Assembly: GCA_027347545.1 (NCBI GenBank)
Contig: DAIEQT010000428.1
Span: 1 to 16,519, forward strand
Length of the DNA stretch: 16,519 nt
Direction: 5' to 3'
Source: Ignavibacteria bacterium
GTDB taxonomy: Bacteria > Bacteroidota > Ignavibacteria > Ignavibacteriales > Melioribacteraceae
Shown: one piece after another, positions 1 through 7,964 of the stretch
How the letters are laid out: each line of letters opens with the position of its first letter
Position numbering within the stretch: position 1 is the stretch's first letter
Position numbers and translations under genes: made by a program
The notes under the pieces: generated by a model
Seen by the model: the letters and a program-made list of their open reading frames with translations, nothing else
Databases searched by the model: none
Told to the model about the DNA's origin: nothing

Positions 1-1115
1 AATTTTACAATATGATAGCCGTAAGTATTACGGTCAATTTCGATTCTCTTTGGATAACTTATATCGCCTTCCTTAAGTTTGTACACAACATCTGTAAGCC
101 CCTTATCAAGCTGGCTGCTTTCAAAAGTACCAATCTCACCGCCAAAACGAGCGTTCTCTTTATCATCGCTATACTTCTTTGCGTAGTAATCGAATGTATT
201 TACTTTGCGAACAATGCTGTCGCGAATGTCATTCAAGAATTCGATGCTTCTTAAATCTGCTTCATCGTCAGCTTTAATCTTGATTAAAATATGACGAGCA
301 TGAATTGCATCGCCTCTGCGTTCAATCATTTGGATGATATGGAATCCGAATGGTGATTCTACAACGTTGGAAAGCTGATTTGGTGCGAGAGCATAAGCAG
401 TTGCTTCAAATTCCGGAACAAGAACGCCCCGTTTTTGGAATCCGAGATCGCCACCATTCTGCTGACTGCCGGGATCATCCGAATATTTTTTTGCCATCTC
501 AGCGAAATCTTTACCACCTTTAATTGAATCGAGCAACGACTTGGCAAAGTCTCGAGCTTTTTGTTTTATACGTTCGCCGGTTTTAGGATTTTGGAAAATA
601 TGGTAGATATGAAACTTCTGCTGCACAATAGGTAGTGAATCCTTAATAGTGCTGAAAAATTCTTCAACCTCTTTGCGGGAAGACTCAACTTGACCAAACT
701 TTTTCTGCTGAAGCATTTGAGCCATTATGTTCTTGCGTGTATCGTCTTGCAGAGAACGCTTAATTTTTTCAATCGGCATTCCATAAACTTGCTCTAGTTT
801 TTCGCGGGAGCCATACTGCTGAATGAAATAATTTATCTGATATTCCGACTGCTGGGTAACTTGCTCATCGGTAACTTTGATTGTGTCCATTTCCGCTTGA
901 GCATACATTAACTTCTCTTCAATTAGCGAATTCAAAATTGCGCGGCGAAGTGTAGAATCAGCCGGATTCATATTTCTCTGAGCTGCTTCCATATTAACAC
1001 GAAATTCCAGTTCAGACTTAAGAATAATTTCGTTATCCACAACCGCAATAACTTTATCTAAGACTTGAGCATTAAGCGAAACAGTTACCAGCAAGAGCAA
1101 AAATATTTTTTTCAT
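1..1115 (-). CDS. surA: SurA-like periplasmic peptidyl-prolyl isomerase/chaperone, 3' end cut by window edge
   Basis: Predicted periplasmic chaperone with peptidyl-prolyl cis-trans isomerase activity that helps outer-membrane proteins fold. 371 codons are visible and the frame is still open at the edge. A signal peptide with a Lys pair, a Leu-rich core and a probable cut after L-N-A covers residues 1-16. A SurA N-terminal region follows (about 18-160, with VIAVVDNEIILKSELE). Parvulin domain 1 is about 166-266 (KYSDDPGS..GGDLGF, then PFGFHI). Parvulin domain 2 starts near 270 (HARHILI, KYSDD, GGEIGTF) and is cut at YGYHIVK. The ATG overlaps the stop of the upstream gene as ATGA, and a GAGAGG ribosome site (1124-1129) lies 8 bases before it, so translation is probably coupled. 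It is the last visible gene of a three-gene folding operon. The family call is firm; the exact symbol is less so because Bacteroidota-type homologues differ from E. coli SurA. Confidence 0.9.
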   Translation of the reverse strand, partial: MKKIFLLLLVTVSLNAQVLDKVIAVVDNEIILKSELEFRVNMEAAQRNMNPADSTLRRAILNSLIEEKLMYAQAEMDTIKVTDEQVTQQSEYQINYFIQQYGSREKLEQVYGMPIEKIKRSLQDDTRKNIMAQMLQQKKFGQVESSRKEVEEFFSTIKDSLPIVQQKFHIYHIFQNPKTGERIKQKARDFAKSLLDSIKGGKDFAEMAKKYSDDPGSQQNGGDLGFQKRGVLVPEFEATAYALAPNQLSNVVESPFGFHIIQMIERRGDAIHARHILIKIKADDEADLRSIEFLNDIRDSIVRKVNTFDYYAKKYSDDKENARFGGEIGTFESSQLDKGLTDVVYKLKEGDISYPKRIEIDRNTYGYHIVK

Positions 1116-1945
1116 TCAGTGTACCTCTCAATTTCCAAATTATGTTCTTCCAGCAATTTTTTGATGTGTTCTTTTACAAACTCTTTTTGTTTCAATACTA
1201 TTAAACGTTTTCTAGCATTCTCTTTTTCAATTTCATGCGGGGCTATAGAATCTGCCGGATACTTTGCAACTAGTTGAACTATAGAAAACATTCCTGGCTC
1301 AACTTCCAAGACAATACTTGCTTCATTTACCATCAGCGAATTAACTATTCTCAGCAAAATTGCCGGTTGTAATTCGCTCCGGTATATATTTTCAGAACTA
1401 AATGATAAAGTGGAATCGGTTCTGAAAAAATCCTTCGCTTTATTCCAACTGCTTTCTATTATTTTGCTTCTAACTTGCACGGCTTTATCAAAGGCGTTTG
1501 TTCTCAAAAAGTTTAACTTGAACAAATCATCTTTCAGCCGAAAATCATCTTTATAATCATTAAAGTACTTTGCAATTTCTTCATCATCAGGAGTTTGTTC
1601 ATTCTCTGAAAGAAGCTTTTTGATGTAAAAGGTGCCAGCAAGTTCTTTTTTACTTCTGTTCAACAATTTTATAAACTCAGCATCATCCAAAACTCCATCT
1701 TTTGCTGCTTCTTGATAGAGTACCTCTGTTTCAATCCAGTCATTAATAAATTCATCTTTCAGTTTAGCACTATTCGCTTTTGCTGATAAAGCAGAGTCCA
1801 GCATATTCTTAGTAAGGACAGCCTCATTCACTTTAACAACAATCTTCTCACTCTTTTGTTCTTCGCTGCAAGCAACGGCAAGAGTTATTAAAGTGAATGA
1901 TAATAATCGGAGACTAATTCTTGAACGCGTTCTCAAGCTCCTCAT
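1112..1945 (-). CDS. SurA_N-like periplasmic lipoprotein without a recognisable parvulin domain
   Basis: Predicted lipoprotein of 277 residues, probably a chaperone-like partner of the isomerases on either side. The N-terminus is Arg-rich, followed by a hydrophobic stretch and a lipobox-like LAVAC, with the lipid Cys near residue 26. After it comes a SurA-type segment (VVKVNEAVLTKNMLDSAL, then DEFINDWIETEVLYQEA). The C-terminus (about 235-270) is a charged helical segment like the closing helix of SurA/PrsA proteins. The middle lacks the paired histidines and the GG-D-x-G motif of a parvulin domain, so isomerase activity is doubtful. The start is uncertain. The ATG at 1945 gives a 32-base overlap with the upstream gene and has no clear ribosome site; a TTG at codon 4 is possible but a GAGGAG lies too close to it. 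A short middle gene between two parvulin genes is, as far as I know, a recurring Bacteroidota arrangement. Confidence 0.75.
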   Translation of the reverse strand: MRSLRTRSRISLRLLSFTLITLAVACSEEQKSEKIVVKVNEAVLTKNMLDSALSAKANSAKLKDEFINDWIETEVLYQEAAKDGVLDDAEFIKLLNRSKKELAGTFYIKKLLSENEQTPDDEEIAKYFNDYKDDFRLKDDLFKLNFLRTNAFDKAVQVRSKIIESSWNKAKDFFRTDSTLSFSSENIYRSELQPAILLRIVNSLMVNEASIVLEVEPGMFSIVQLVAKYPADSIAPHEIEKENARKRLIVLKQKEFVKEHIKKLLEEHNLEIERYTE

Positions 1946-3896
1946 AATTTATGGTTGGTTTATAAAGATTCTTTAACTTGGTTAAATATTCATCCTCAAG
2001 TCTTTTGCTTTCTGCTTCTTGTAACATGCTGGCGGCTTCAGGCTTAGCTTCGTCAAAAGTTTTTAATCTTGCAGCGTCTTTTCTTATCAATTTAACAAAC
2101 GACCAGCCGGACTCGAATTTAAATGGCTTAGATACATCGCCCACATTAAGCAAGCTGTTTGCATTACGGGCAAGTTCATTTGCAGTAATCTCAACAAGAC
2201 CGTAATAACCCGGTTTGTTTTCGAAGCCAGTACGTTTATTGTACTTGGTGTACAAAGTATCAAAATTTTCTCCGCCGTTTAAAGCAGATGCAACTTTAGC
2301 TTGCATTGAATCTTGTTCTACAAAAATTTCCTTAAACTCAACTCTGTTTCCCCAACGGAATTTGTCTTTGTTGGATTCCCAGTAGTTTTTGGTTTTAGCA
2401 GAGTCAACAATTGTTTTCTGCCAAACTTCTTCTTCTAATATTTTGAAAAGGTACATCCCATTACGGTATTCAGTCATTAGACTAGCGAACTCCGGATCAA
2501 TCTTGTCGTAATTCATAGCTTTTTCTTTCACAACAAGTTCGCCGGAGTACTGTGCAATGGCAGCATCAATCGTTTTTTGATCAATACCTTTGCCGAGATA
2601 ATTTGCATTCAATAAAAGGTAGTTGAACAAGCTATCAACTGTAAATTGCTTATTTGCAAACGAAAACAAAATTTCTTTGCCAACATTTTTAGCAATATTA
2701 CTTTCATGATATGACGGAATGATTTTCATTGTATCTGCATTGGCAACTATCTTTTCGGCAATAGAATTATTCAAGACAAAATTGAATTCTTTCTTGAAGT
2801 TCTCAACAAGTTTATCATATTCGAGTTTGTATCTGCCACGTTGAAGTAACTCGCGTAATTCATTCTTCTCTTCATCATACGGTTTTTGCTGGCTTTCTCC
2901 GGTTAATTTTATCAAATGATAACCGAATTGAGTTTTTACAATTGGAGAAATTTCTCCAACTTTAAGTTTGAATGCTGCTTCATCAAATTCTAGGACTGTT
3001 CTACCATGCTCAATATATCCGAGGTCACCTTTTTTTGGTTTACTTCCCGGATCTTCAGAATATTGAAAAGCTAACTCGTTAAAGTCTTCGCCGGCTTTAA
3101 TTCTCTTCTCAATCTCTTTAATCTTATTTAATGCTTTTAGCGTATCAATGATGCCGGTAGAATCTTGAGATGCAATTAATATGTGTTCGACACGTATAGA
3201 ATTTCTTCTTGGGCGTTTATCTGTTGCTTTCAAGATGTGGTAGCCATAACCGGAAAAAATTGGTTTTTGATAAACTTGACCAACTTCCAAACTGTAAATC
3301 GCATCCTCTATTACCGGTAGATTTATCATGCCAGCCGTAAAATAAAATACATCTCCGCCACGCTTGGCAGTATTTTGATCTTTGGAATACTCAGCCGCAA
3401 GCTTTGCAAAATCTTCTCCTTTGTTTATTCTACCAATGAGTTCTTGGGCAAAAGCTTCCGTCTGCTGCTTATTTCTCGTTGAGTCTTCTGATAGGAATAT
3501 ATGGCTGGCGCGGTATTCAACCTTTCTTCTCTCGTAAAGCATTTTCATGTTCGGTTCATAAATTTCTTTTTCAAGCATTAACGTTGTACCGATATTAGCC
3601 TTGTAATCAGCGTATTCTTTTTTCATATCCGGATCTGAATTGTAGCCGCGGACTTCGCCATCGCGGAGTTTCATTTTGTAGTTAACAAAGAGATCTAAAA
3701 ATTTCTTGTAGGCAGCTATGGAATCGGTTTTAGCTTTTTCAAGTCCACCCGAGTTTTTTACGTAGGCTTTTTCAAATTCATCTAAGTAAATTTTGTCTTT
3801 TCCAAATTCGGCAACAACTATTCTTCCGTTTTGAGCAGAACAAGAAATGAAGACAACAATTGCTGCAAAAACCATTATTAGCTTTACAAATCGCAT
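1914..3896 (-). CDS. Peptidyl-prolyl isomerase lipoprotein (PpiC/SurA type), two parvulin domains and a degenerate third
   Basis: Predicted envelope folding enzyme of 660 residues and first gene of the three-gene cluster. The signal segment (residues 1-18) ends in FISC, so Cys19 is the likely lipid-attachment site; Phe at -3 is unusual but tolerable. A helical SurA-like segment follows. Parvulin domain 1 is about 126-227 (RASHIFL, EYSKD, RGGDVFYF, GYGYHILK). Domain 2 is about 234-334 (VEHILIA, QYSEDPGS, KKGDLGYIEHG, FGYHLIKL). Residues about 517-605 keep the outline of a third parvulin fold (NGGENFDTLYTKY, GYYGLVE, GDVSKPFKFESGWSFVKL) but lack the HIL histidine, so this copy is probably inactive and structural. 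The ATG has a good GGAGG site (3904-3908) seven bases upstream and a sigma-70-like promoter before it. The 3' end overlaps the next gene by 32 bases. The family is certain; the client proteins are unknown. Confidence 0.9.
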   Translation of the reverse strand: MRFVKLIMVFAAIVVFISCSAQNGRIVVAEFGKDKIYLDEFEKAYVKNSGGLEKAKTDSIAAYKKFLDLFVNYKMKLRDGEVRGYNSDPDMKKEYADYKANIGTTLMLEKEIYEPNMKMLYERRKVEYRASHIFLSEDSTRNKQQTEAFAQELIGRINKGEDFAKLAAEYSKDQNTAKRGGDVFYFTAGMINLPVIEDAIYSLEVGQVYQKPIFSGYGYHILKATDKRPRRNSIRVEHILIASQDSTGIIDTLKALNKIKEIEKRIKAGEDFNELAFQYSEDPGSKPKKGDLGYIEHGRTVLEFDEAAFKLKVGEISPIVKTQFGYHLIKLTGESQQKPYDEEKNELRELLQRGRYKLEYDKLVENFKKEFNFVLNNSIAEKIVANADTMKIIPSYHESNIAKNVGKEILFSFANKQFTVDSLFNYLLLNANYLGKGIDQKTIDAAIAQYSGELVVKEKAMNYDKIDPEFASLMTEYRNGMYLFKILEEEVWQKTIVDSAKTKNYWESNKDKFRWGNRVEFKEIFVEQDSMQAKVASALNGGENFDTLYTKYNKRTGFENKPGYYGLVEITANELARNANSLLNVGDVSKPFKFESGWSFVKLIRKDAARLKTFDEAKPEAASMLQEAESKRLEDEYLTKLKNLYKPTINYEELENAFKN

Positions 3897-3932
3897 TCAA
3901 ATTCCTCCAAACTGGTATTTTTTAAGTGTGCT

Positions 3933-3961
3933 ATTTTATCCAAAGGGGCTCTGAAAATCAA
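3933..3961 (-). promoter_or_regulatory. Putative sigma-70-type promoter of the folding-gene operon
   Basis: Reading the minus strand there is TTGATT (3956-3961), a 17-base spacer, then TAAAAT (3933-3938). Transcription would start about 30 bases before the ATG at 3896, leaving room for the GGAGG ribosome site. The position in the only sizeable gap upstream of the operon supports it. It is a pattern match only. Confidence 0.4.
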
Positions 3962-3996
3962 GGTAAGTATTTGACCTCGAGCTTGCTTTAACTACA

Positions 3997-4944
3997 TTAA
4001 TCTAAAGATTGTTTCAATAAAAATGGCTTGGTATTTCTCTCCCAGAAGGTGTCAAATTCGTATCCTTGAATTGACCGGCTGCTCTCGGCAAGTTGAAGCC
4101 GTTTTTCCGCCAGGCAAGCAAAAGTTTTGTCTATTTCAACGCCCAGATATTTCCTGCCGAGCTTTTTAGCTACAACCGAAGTTGTACCGCTACCAAGGAA
4201 AGGATCGAAAACAAAATCGCCTTTGTTGCTGCTTGCCAGTATCAGTTTGGCGATTAACTTTTCCGGCTTCTGCGTTGGATGTTCGGTGTTTTCCGGCATA
4301 GACCAAAATGGAACTGAGATATCCGTCCATATATTTGAAGGAAAGGTTAAACGGTAGCCGTTCTTTCCAACTTCCTTCCAATCTTTTGGCTTTCCATTTT
4401 CTTCGCGGTAAGGAGCTATAACTTTGCGAAGCAGTTTTACCTTTTCTGTATTGAATGTAAATTTATTGGACATTGTGCAGAACCAAATATCCTCAGAACT
4501 GTTTTTCCAATTAGCTTTAGAGCCTCTTCCTTTTTCGCGCTCCCAGGTAATACGGTTACGAATGATGAAATGCTTTTCCAAGACCAATGGAATTGAGATT
4601 GAAGAATGCCAATCGCCGCAAACATAAATTGATGCATCCGGTTTTAGCGTATGCTTGAGTTTGGAAATAAACTCGTCAAGATAAGAAGCATAATCATTGA
4701 TGGACTTCTTTTGAAACGCCAGCGAATTAAAGTGTTTATTCAAATTATATGGCGGATCAATAATGAGAAGATCAACAAACTTTTCCGGCAAGAATTCGAG
4801 CGCAGCAAACAAATCTTGGTGAATTGTTTTGTTGGCTAACTTCTTAGCTGAAACCGGTGAGTCAAGCATAATGAGCCCTGACGAATACTGGCTCATCTCG
4901 GCGCGTGTTAATTTTATTGTTTTATTCAGTGGCGATTTTGGCAT
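3997..4944 (-). CDS. Solitary site-specific DNA methyltransferase (beta-class N6-adenine or N4-cytosine)
   Basis: Transfers a methyl group from S-adenosylmethionine to an exocyclic amino group in DNA. In 315 residues the catalytic motif IV DPPYN (63-67) comes before HPTQKP (222-227) and the cofactor-binding motif FDPFLGSGTT (246-255), then GVEID (268-272). That order defines the beta class, and the length suits a stand-alone type II enzyme such as M.RsrI. DPPY occurs in N6-adenine and some N4-cytosine enzymes, so the target base is not settled, and the recognition site cannot be read from the sequence. No restriction endonuclease or specificity gene is adjacent: the flanks are metG and a folding operon. 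It is therefore either an orphan regulatory or epigenetic methylase or the remnant of a restriction system. The ATG lies 38 bases after the metG stop and has no clear ribosome site; readthrough from metG is likely. Met17 is an alternative start. Confidence 0.9.
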   Translation of the reverse strand: MPKSPLNKTIKLTRAEMSQYSSGLIMLDSPVSAKKLANKTIHQDLFAALEFLPEKFVDLLIIDPPYNLNKHFNSLAFQKKSINDYASYLDEFISKLKHTLKPDASIYVCGDWHSSISIPLVLEKHFIIRNRITWEREKGRGSKANWKNSSEDIWFCTMSNKFTFNTEKVKLLRKVIAPYREENGKPKDWKEVGKNGYRLTFPSNIWTDISVPFWSMPENTEHPTQKPEKLIAKLILASSNKGDFVFDPFLGSGTTSVVAKKLGRKYLGVEIDKTFACLAEKRLQLAESSRSIQGYEFDTFWERNTKPFLLKQSLD

Positions 4945-4982
4945 TCAAAGTATCAGCCGCGCATTTAAACGCAGCATTAAAT

Positions 4983-7025
4983 TTATTTTGCTGTCTTACC
5001 AAGTTCGATTGATTCATCAATCTCGATGAGTTTAACTATTCCTTCTTCGGTTGTATCAAGAGCTAAAACCATTCCTTGCGATTCAACTCCGAATAGCTTA
5101 GCCGGTTTTAAGTTTGCTACCATCAGAATTTTTTTACCAATCAATTCTTCCGGCGAATAACTCTTTGCAATTCCGGCAACAAGCTGGCGCTGTTCAGTTC
5201 CAAGATCAATCTGAAGTTTCAGCAGCTTATCGCTTTTCTTAACATTTTCAGCGGCGGTTATTTTACCAACTCTAAGCTTTATCCGCTTGAATTCATCTAT
5301 CGTAATTTCTTCCGAAACTTCTTTCGGCGCTTCTTCAACCTGAGGAAGTTTATTCACTTGTTCTTCTATCACTTTGTCTTCCAGCTTTGTAAAAAGAATT
5401 TGCGGTTCGTTTAACTTTCGCCCCTCCGCCAAGTTTGTTTCACCAGAATTCAACCAATCTGTCTGCTTGGCATTCAACATTTCAAAAATCTTTGCGCTTG
5501 CAAAAGGGATTACCGGTTCAAAAATTTCTGCCAGGGTGTAAATAATGTTCAGGCAAATGTTAATTGTGGTTGCACACTGTTCTTTATTTGCTTTAGAACT
5601 TTTCCATGGCTCAGAATCATTAAAATATTTATTTCCGGCACGGGCAAGATTCATCATCTCAAAAATTGCGTCTTTAATTTTATAGCGCTCAAGCAATTCA
5701 GAAACCTTTACCGGCGCGGCTTTCAACTGCTCAAGCATTTCTTCATCAATCTTAGCAAGCGTTCCCCTTGCCGGAACAGTTCCTTCAAAATGCTTGTGAG
5801 CAAAGGTAAATGTGCGGTTAACAAAGTTTCCTAAGATGTCTGCAAGCTCACCATTTGTACGGGATTGAAATTCTTTCCAGTAAAAATCTGTGTCTTTTCC
5901 TTCTGGCAGATTTGCGCCTAGCGTGTAACGTAAAGTATCAGATGGGAATAATTCCAAAAATTCATCTACGTCAATTCCCCATCCGCGTGATTTGGAAAAC
6001 TTCTTCCCTTCAAAATTCAAGAACTCATTTGCCGGAACGTTTTGAGGAAGGCAAAACTTATTTTGGTTCACATCATTCCAAGCCATTAAAATTGCCGGGA
6101 AAATGATTGTATGGAAAACCACATTATCCTTACCAATAAAGGCTATATACTTTGTCTGCTCATCTTGCCAATATTTTTTCCAGAGTTCAGACTCACCGCG
6201 CTTTTCTGATAATTCTTTTGTTGCGGATATGTATCCCAGCACAGCTTCAAACCAAACGTAAAGAACTTTGTTCTGAACATCATCAAGCGGAACTTTAACA
6301 CCCCAATCCAAATCGCGAGTGATTGCGCGGTCTTTCAGAACATCGTTAAACCAGCCACGGCAATACTGAAGCACATTATCTTTCCACTTATATTTTTCAT
6401 CCATTTCGCTAACATACTTTTCCAAACGCTCTTGAAACCTACCCAGCGGAAAATACCAGTGAGAAGTTTCTTTCCAAACCGGAGTTTCTCCGGTCATCTT
6501 ACTTTTCGGGTTTTTTAATTCAGTCGGATCGTAAAGAGAGCCGCATCTTTCACATTCATCACTTCTGGCTTCTTCGTTGCCACATTTTGGGCAAGTTCCT
6601 TCAACGTATCTATCCGGTAAAAACTTATTAACTTTTTCATCATAGAACTGCATAGTTTTCTTTTCAACCAGCAATCCTTGATCGTAAAAACATTTGAAAA
6701 ACTCTTGCGCGGTGGAATGGTGAATTGGAATGCTTGTTCTGGAATAAATATCGAAGCTCATTCCGAATTTTTCAAACGCCTTTTTGTTAGCTTCATGAAA
6801 TCTATCAATCACTTCTGTAGGAGAAATTTTTTCTTTATCGGCAGTAACGGTAATTGGAACACCATGCTCATCGGAGCCGCAAATGTAGAGCACATCATCA
6901 CCTTTTAGGCGTTTGTAGCGTACATAAATATCCGCCGGAAGGTAAGCGCCACTCAAATGCCCAAGATGGATTTTGCCATTTGCGTAGGGCAACGCCGATG
7001 TAACCAAAACTTTTTCTTTAGCCAA
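4983..7025 (-). CDS. metG: Methionyl-tRNA synthetase with C-terminal tRNA-binding domain
   Basis: Charges tRNA-Met with methionine in the cytoplasm. The protein has 680 residues, close to the long bacterial form. The Rossmann catalytic domain opens with VTSALPYANGKIHLGH (HIGH motif at 20-23). The zinc knuckle has Cys145, Cys148, Cys158 and Cys161, and the KMSKS loop is KFSKS (342-346). The anticodon-binding helices follow. A linker rich in Glu leads to an EMAP-II/Arc1p-like OB domain (about 575-680, with IDEFKRIKLRVGKI, DLGTEQRQLVAGIA and MVLALD), which helps bind tRNA and mediates dimerisation in E. coli. The start is TTG: no in-frame ATG precedes the conserved N-terminus, and MAKEKVLVTSALPYANG matches the family well. 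No strong ribosome site is seen. The methyltransferase gene follows 38 bases downstream. Confidence 0.97.
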   Translation of the reverse strand: MAKEKVLVTSALPYANGKIHLGHLSGAYLPADIYVRYKRLKGDDVLYICGSDEHGVPITVTADKEKISPTEVIDRFHEANKKAFEKFGMSFDIYSRTSIPIHHSTAQEFFKCFYDQGLLVEKKTMQFYDEKVNKFLPDRYVEGTCPKCGNEEARSDECERCGSLYDPTELKNPKSKMTGETPVWKETSHWYFPLGRFQERLEKYVSEMDEKYKWKDNVLQYCRGWFNDVLKDRAITRDLDWGVKVPLDDVQNKVLYVWFEAVLGYISATKELSEKRGESELWKKYWQDEQTKYIAFIGKDNVVFHTIIFPAILMAWNDVNQNKFCLPQNVPANEFLNFEGKKFSKSRGWGIDVDEFLELFPSDTLRYTLGANLPEGKDTDFYWKEFQSRTNGELADILGNFVNRTFTFAHKHFEGTVPARGTLAKIDEEMLEQLKAAPVKVSELLERYKIKDAIFEMMNLARAGNKYFNDSEPWKSSKANKEQCATTINICLNIIYTLAEIFEPVIPFASAKIFEMLNAKQTDWLNSGETNLAEGRKLNEPQILFTKLEDKVIEEQVNKLPQVEEAPKEVSEEITIDEFKRIKLRVGKITAAENVKKSDKLLKLQIDLGTEQRQLVAGIAKSYSPEELIGKKILMVANLKPAKLFGVESQGMVLALDTTEEGIVKLIEIDESIELGKTAK

Positions 7026-7056
7026 GACAAACCCGGAAATGTTTAATAATTGTGGG

Positions 7057-7064
7057 CAAATATA
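7057..7064 (-). promoter_or_regulatory. Possible Bacteroidota-type -7 element for metG
   Basis: The minus strand reads TATATTTG here, an exact match to the TAnnTTTG element of Bacteroidota primary promoters. It would place the start of transcription about 24 bases before the TTG start of metG. No convincing -33 TTTG or -35 element is seen upstream, so this is tentative. Confidence 0.3.
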
Positions 7065-7083
7065 GGAAAATTCTTCTTTAGGA

Positions 7084-7155
7084 GTGACTGAGTGCCTAAG
7101 TACCTGAGCAAAAACTCGGTTTCTAAGGCACTCAGGATCTTAGGCATTTAGGAAC
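7084..7155. repeat. Inverted arrays of a degenerate 8-base tandem repeat at the trmO 3' end
   Basis: The left array (7084-7107) holds three octamers: GTGACTGA, GTGCCTAA, GTACCTGA. The right array (7124-7155) holds four in the opposite sense: TAAGGCAC, TCAGGATC, TTAGGCAT, TTAGGAAC. Together they can fold into a long hairpin: 7088-7100 pairs with 7123-7135 (12 of 13 pairs), and an inner stem (7102-7108 with 7115-7121) closes a CAAAAA loop. The right array overlaps the trmO stop and its last codons. No U-run follows on either strand, so it is not a standard intrinsic terminator, though it could block or stabilise transcripts. Confidence 0.75.
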
Positions 7156-7934
7156 TCTGCAATAAACTTCTTATGCAGTTCTTTATCGTTGTACTTATCA
7201 TCTTCGGAGTTTAATTCTACGCTGGAATATCCGGAATGAATTTTCTTTATTGTGACTGTTCGTTTATCATCATCAACAAGATAGACAATTCTCCAGGTTC
7301 TGTACGCTAGAGTAAAGTCTTCTTCACTACTCGAGATACGTTTTCTTGAATCGTCTTTAGGGTAAAATTCCAGTTGAAGCCGGGCAAAATTAACGAGATT
7401 AATATTGGCATTTTCTTTCAGCCATGTAGTCTGCCCTTCCGCTTCCTTTGAGAAAACGACTTCAAATTTCTCATTAAAGTTCTTTTTAACCCAACCGGTT
7501 TCTGCTTCCGGGAATGAATCCGAGTAAGGCAAATATGGTTTGATATCGAGAACCGGCGAGCCATCCAAAATATCCGATTGAGAGATGTAAATTTTAATTC
7601 CTTCAACTTTTACAAGCTTAACACAACTCATTCCAATTTGGTTTGGACGGTATGGCGCACGAGAGGCAAACACTCCAACTTTTTTTCTTGTGTGGCGCGG
7701 AGGATTGACAAGCGGTTTCCAGTTATTGTTCAAATGAAATTGGTAGATAACCCAAATCCTTTCAAAACCATCCAACTGAGAAACCGCTTGCTCAAAATTT
7801 TGATGAGGCAGCAATTCAATCACCGATATTTCTTCCCCAGCAAGAATTCCTTGCCGGGGAGTTTCATACCGGTAAACTAAATCAGATTTCAAATATCCAA
7901 TCGGTTTAAGAACAATTTCATCATTGGCAGTCAA
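7140..7934 (-). CDS. trmO: tRNA m6t6A37 methyltransferase TrmO
   Basis: Methylates N6-threonylcarbamoyladenosine at position 37 of threonine tRNAs, using S-adenosylmethionine, to refine decoding. The family hallmarks are present in 264 residues: KPIGYLKSD at the start, DGFERIWVIYQFH (55-67), the cofactor-binding region GVFASRAPYRPNQIGMS (87-103), and DILDGSPVLDIKPYLPYSD (121-139). The C-terminal part (about 205-232, YRTWRIVYLVDDDKRTVTIKKI) corresponds to the small C-terminal domain. The protein is somewhat longer than E. coli TrmO (about 235). The start is TTG: an in-frame TGA lies six codons upstream, and the nearby ATG (GATATGGAC) is in another frame and meets a stop after five codons. The last residues (EFLNA) and the stop codon are encoded by the octamer repeat. 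It stands alone between two repeat arrays. Confidence 0.92.
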   Translation of the reverse strand: MTANDEIVLKPIGYLKSDLVYRYETPRQGILAGEEISVIELLPHQNFEQAVSQLDGFERIWVIYQFHLNNNWKPLVNPPRHTRKKVGVFASRAPYRPNQIGMSCVKLVKVEGIKIYISQSDILDGSPVLDIKPYLPYSDSFPEAETGWVKKNFNEKFEVVFSKEAEGQTTWLKENANINLVNFARLQLEFYPKDDSRKRISSSEEDFTLAYRTWRIVYLVDDDKRTVTIKKIHSGYSSVELNSEDDKYNDKELHKKFIAEFLNA

Positions 7935-7964
7935 TCGTTTTCGTCCATATCAAATTATCGCAAT

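Noticed and set aside
12..254. Plus-strand open frame with hydrophobic stretches opposite the SurA-like gene
   Set aside because: The minus strand carries an unbroken SurA-like reading with a parvulin motif there, so this frame is a shadow.
4190..4381. Second minus-strand frame inside the methyltransferase gene
   Set aside because: It overlaps the conserved motifs of the methyltransferase in another frame, has no ribosome site and no recognisable content.
7084..7155. Octamer hairpin read as an ordinary intrinsic terminator
   Set aside because: No T-run follows the stem on either strand, unlike the clear terminator at 9958-9990. It was kept as a repeat element instead.
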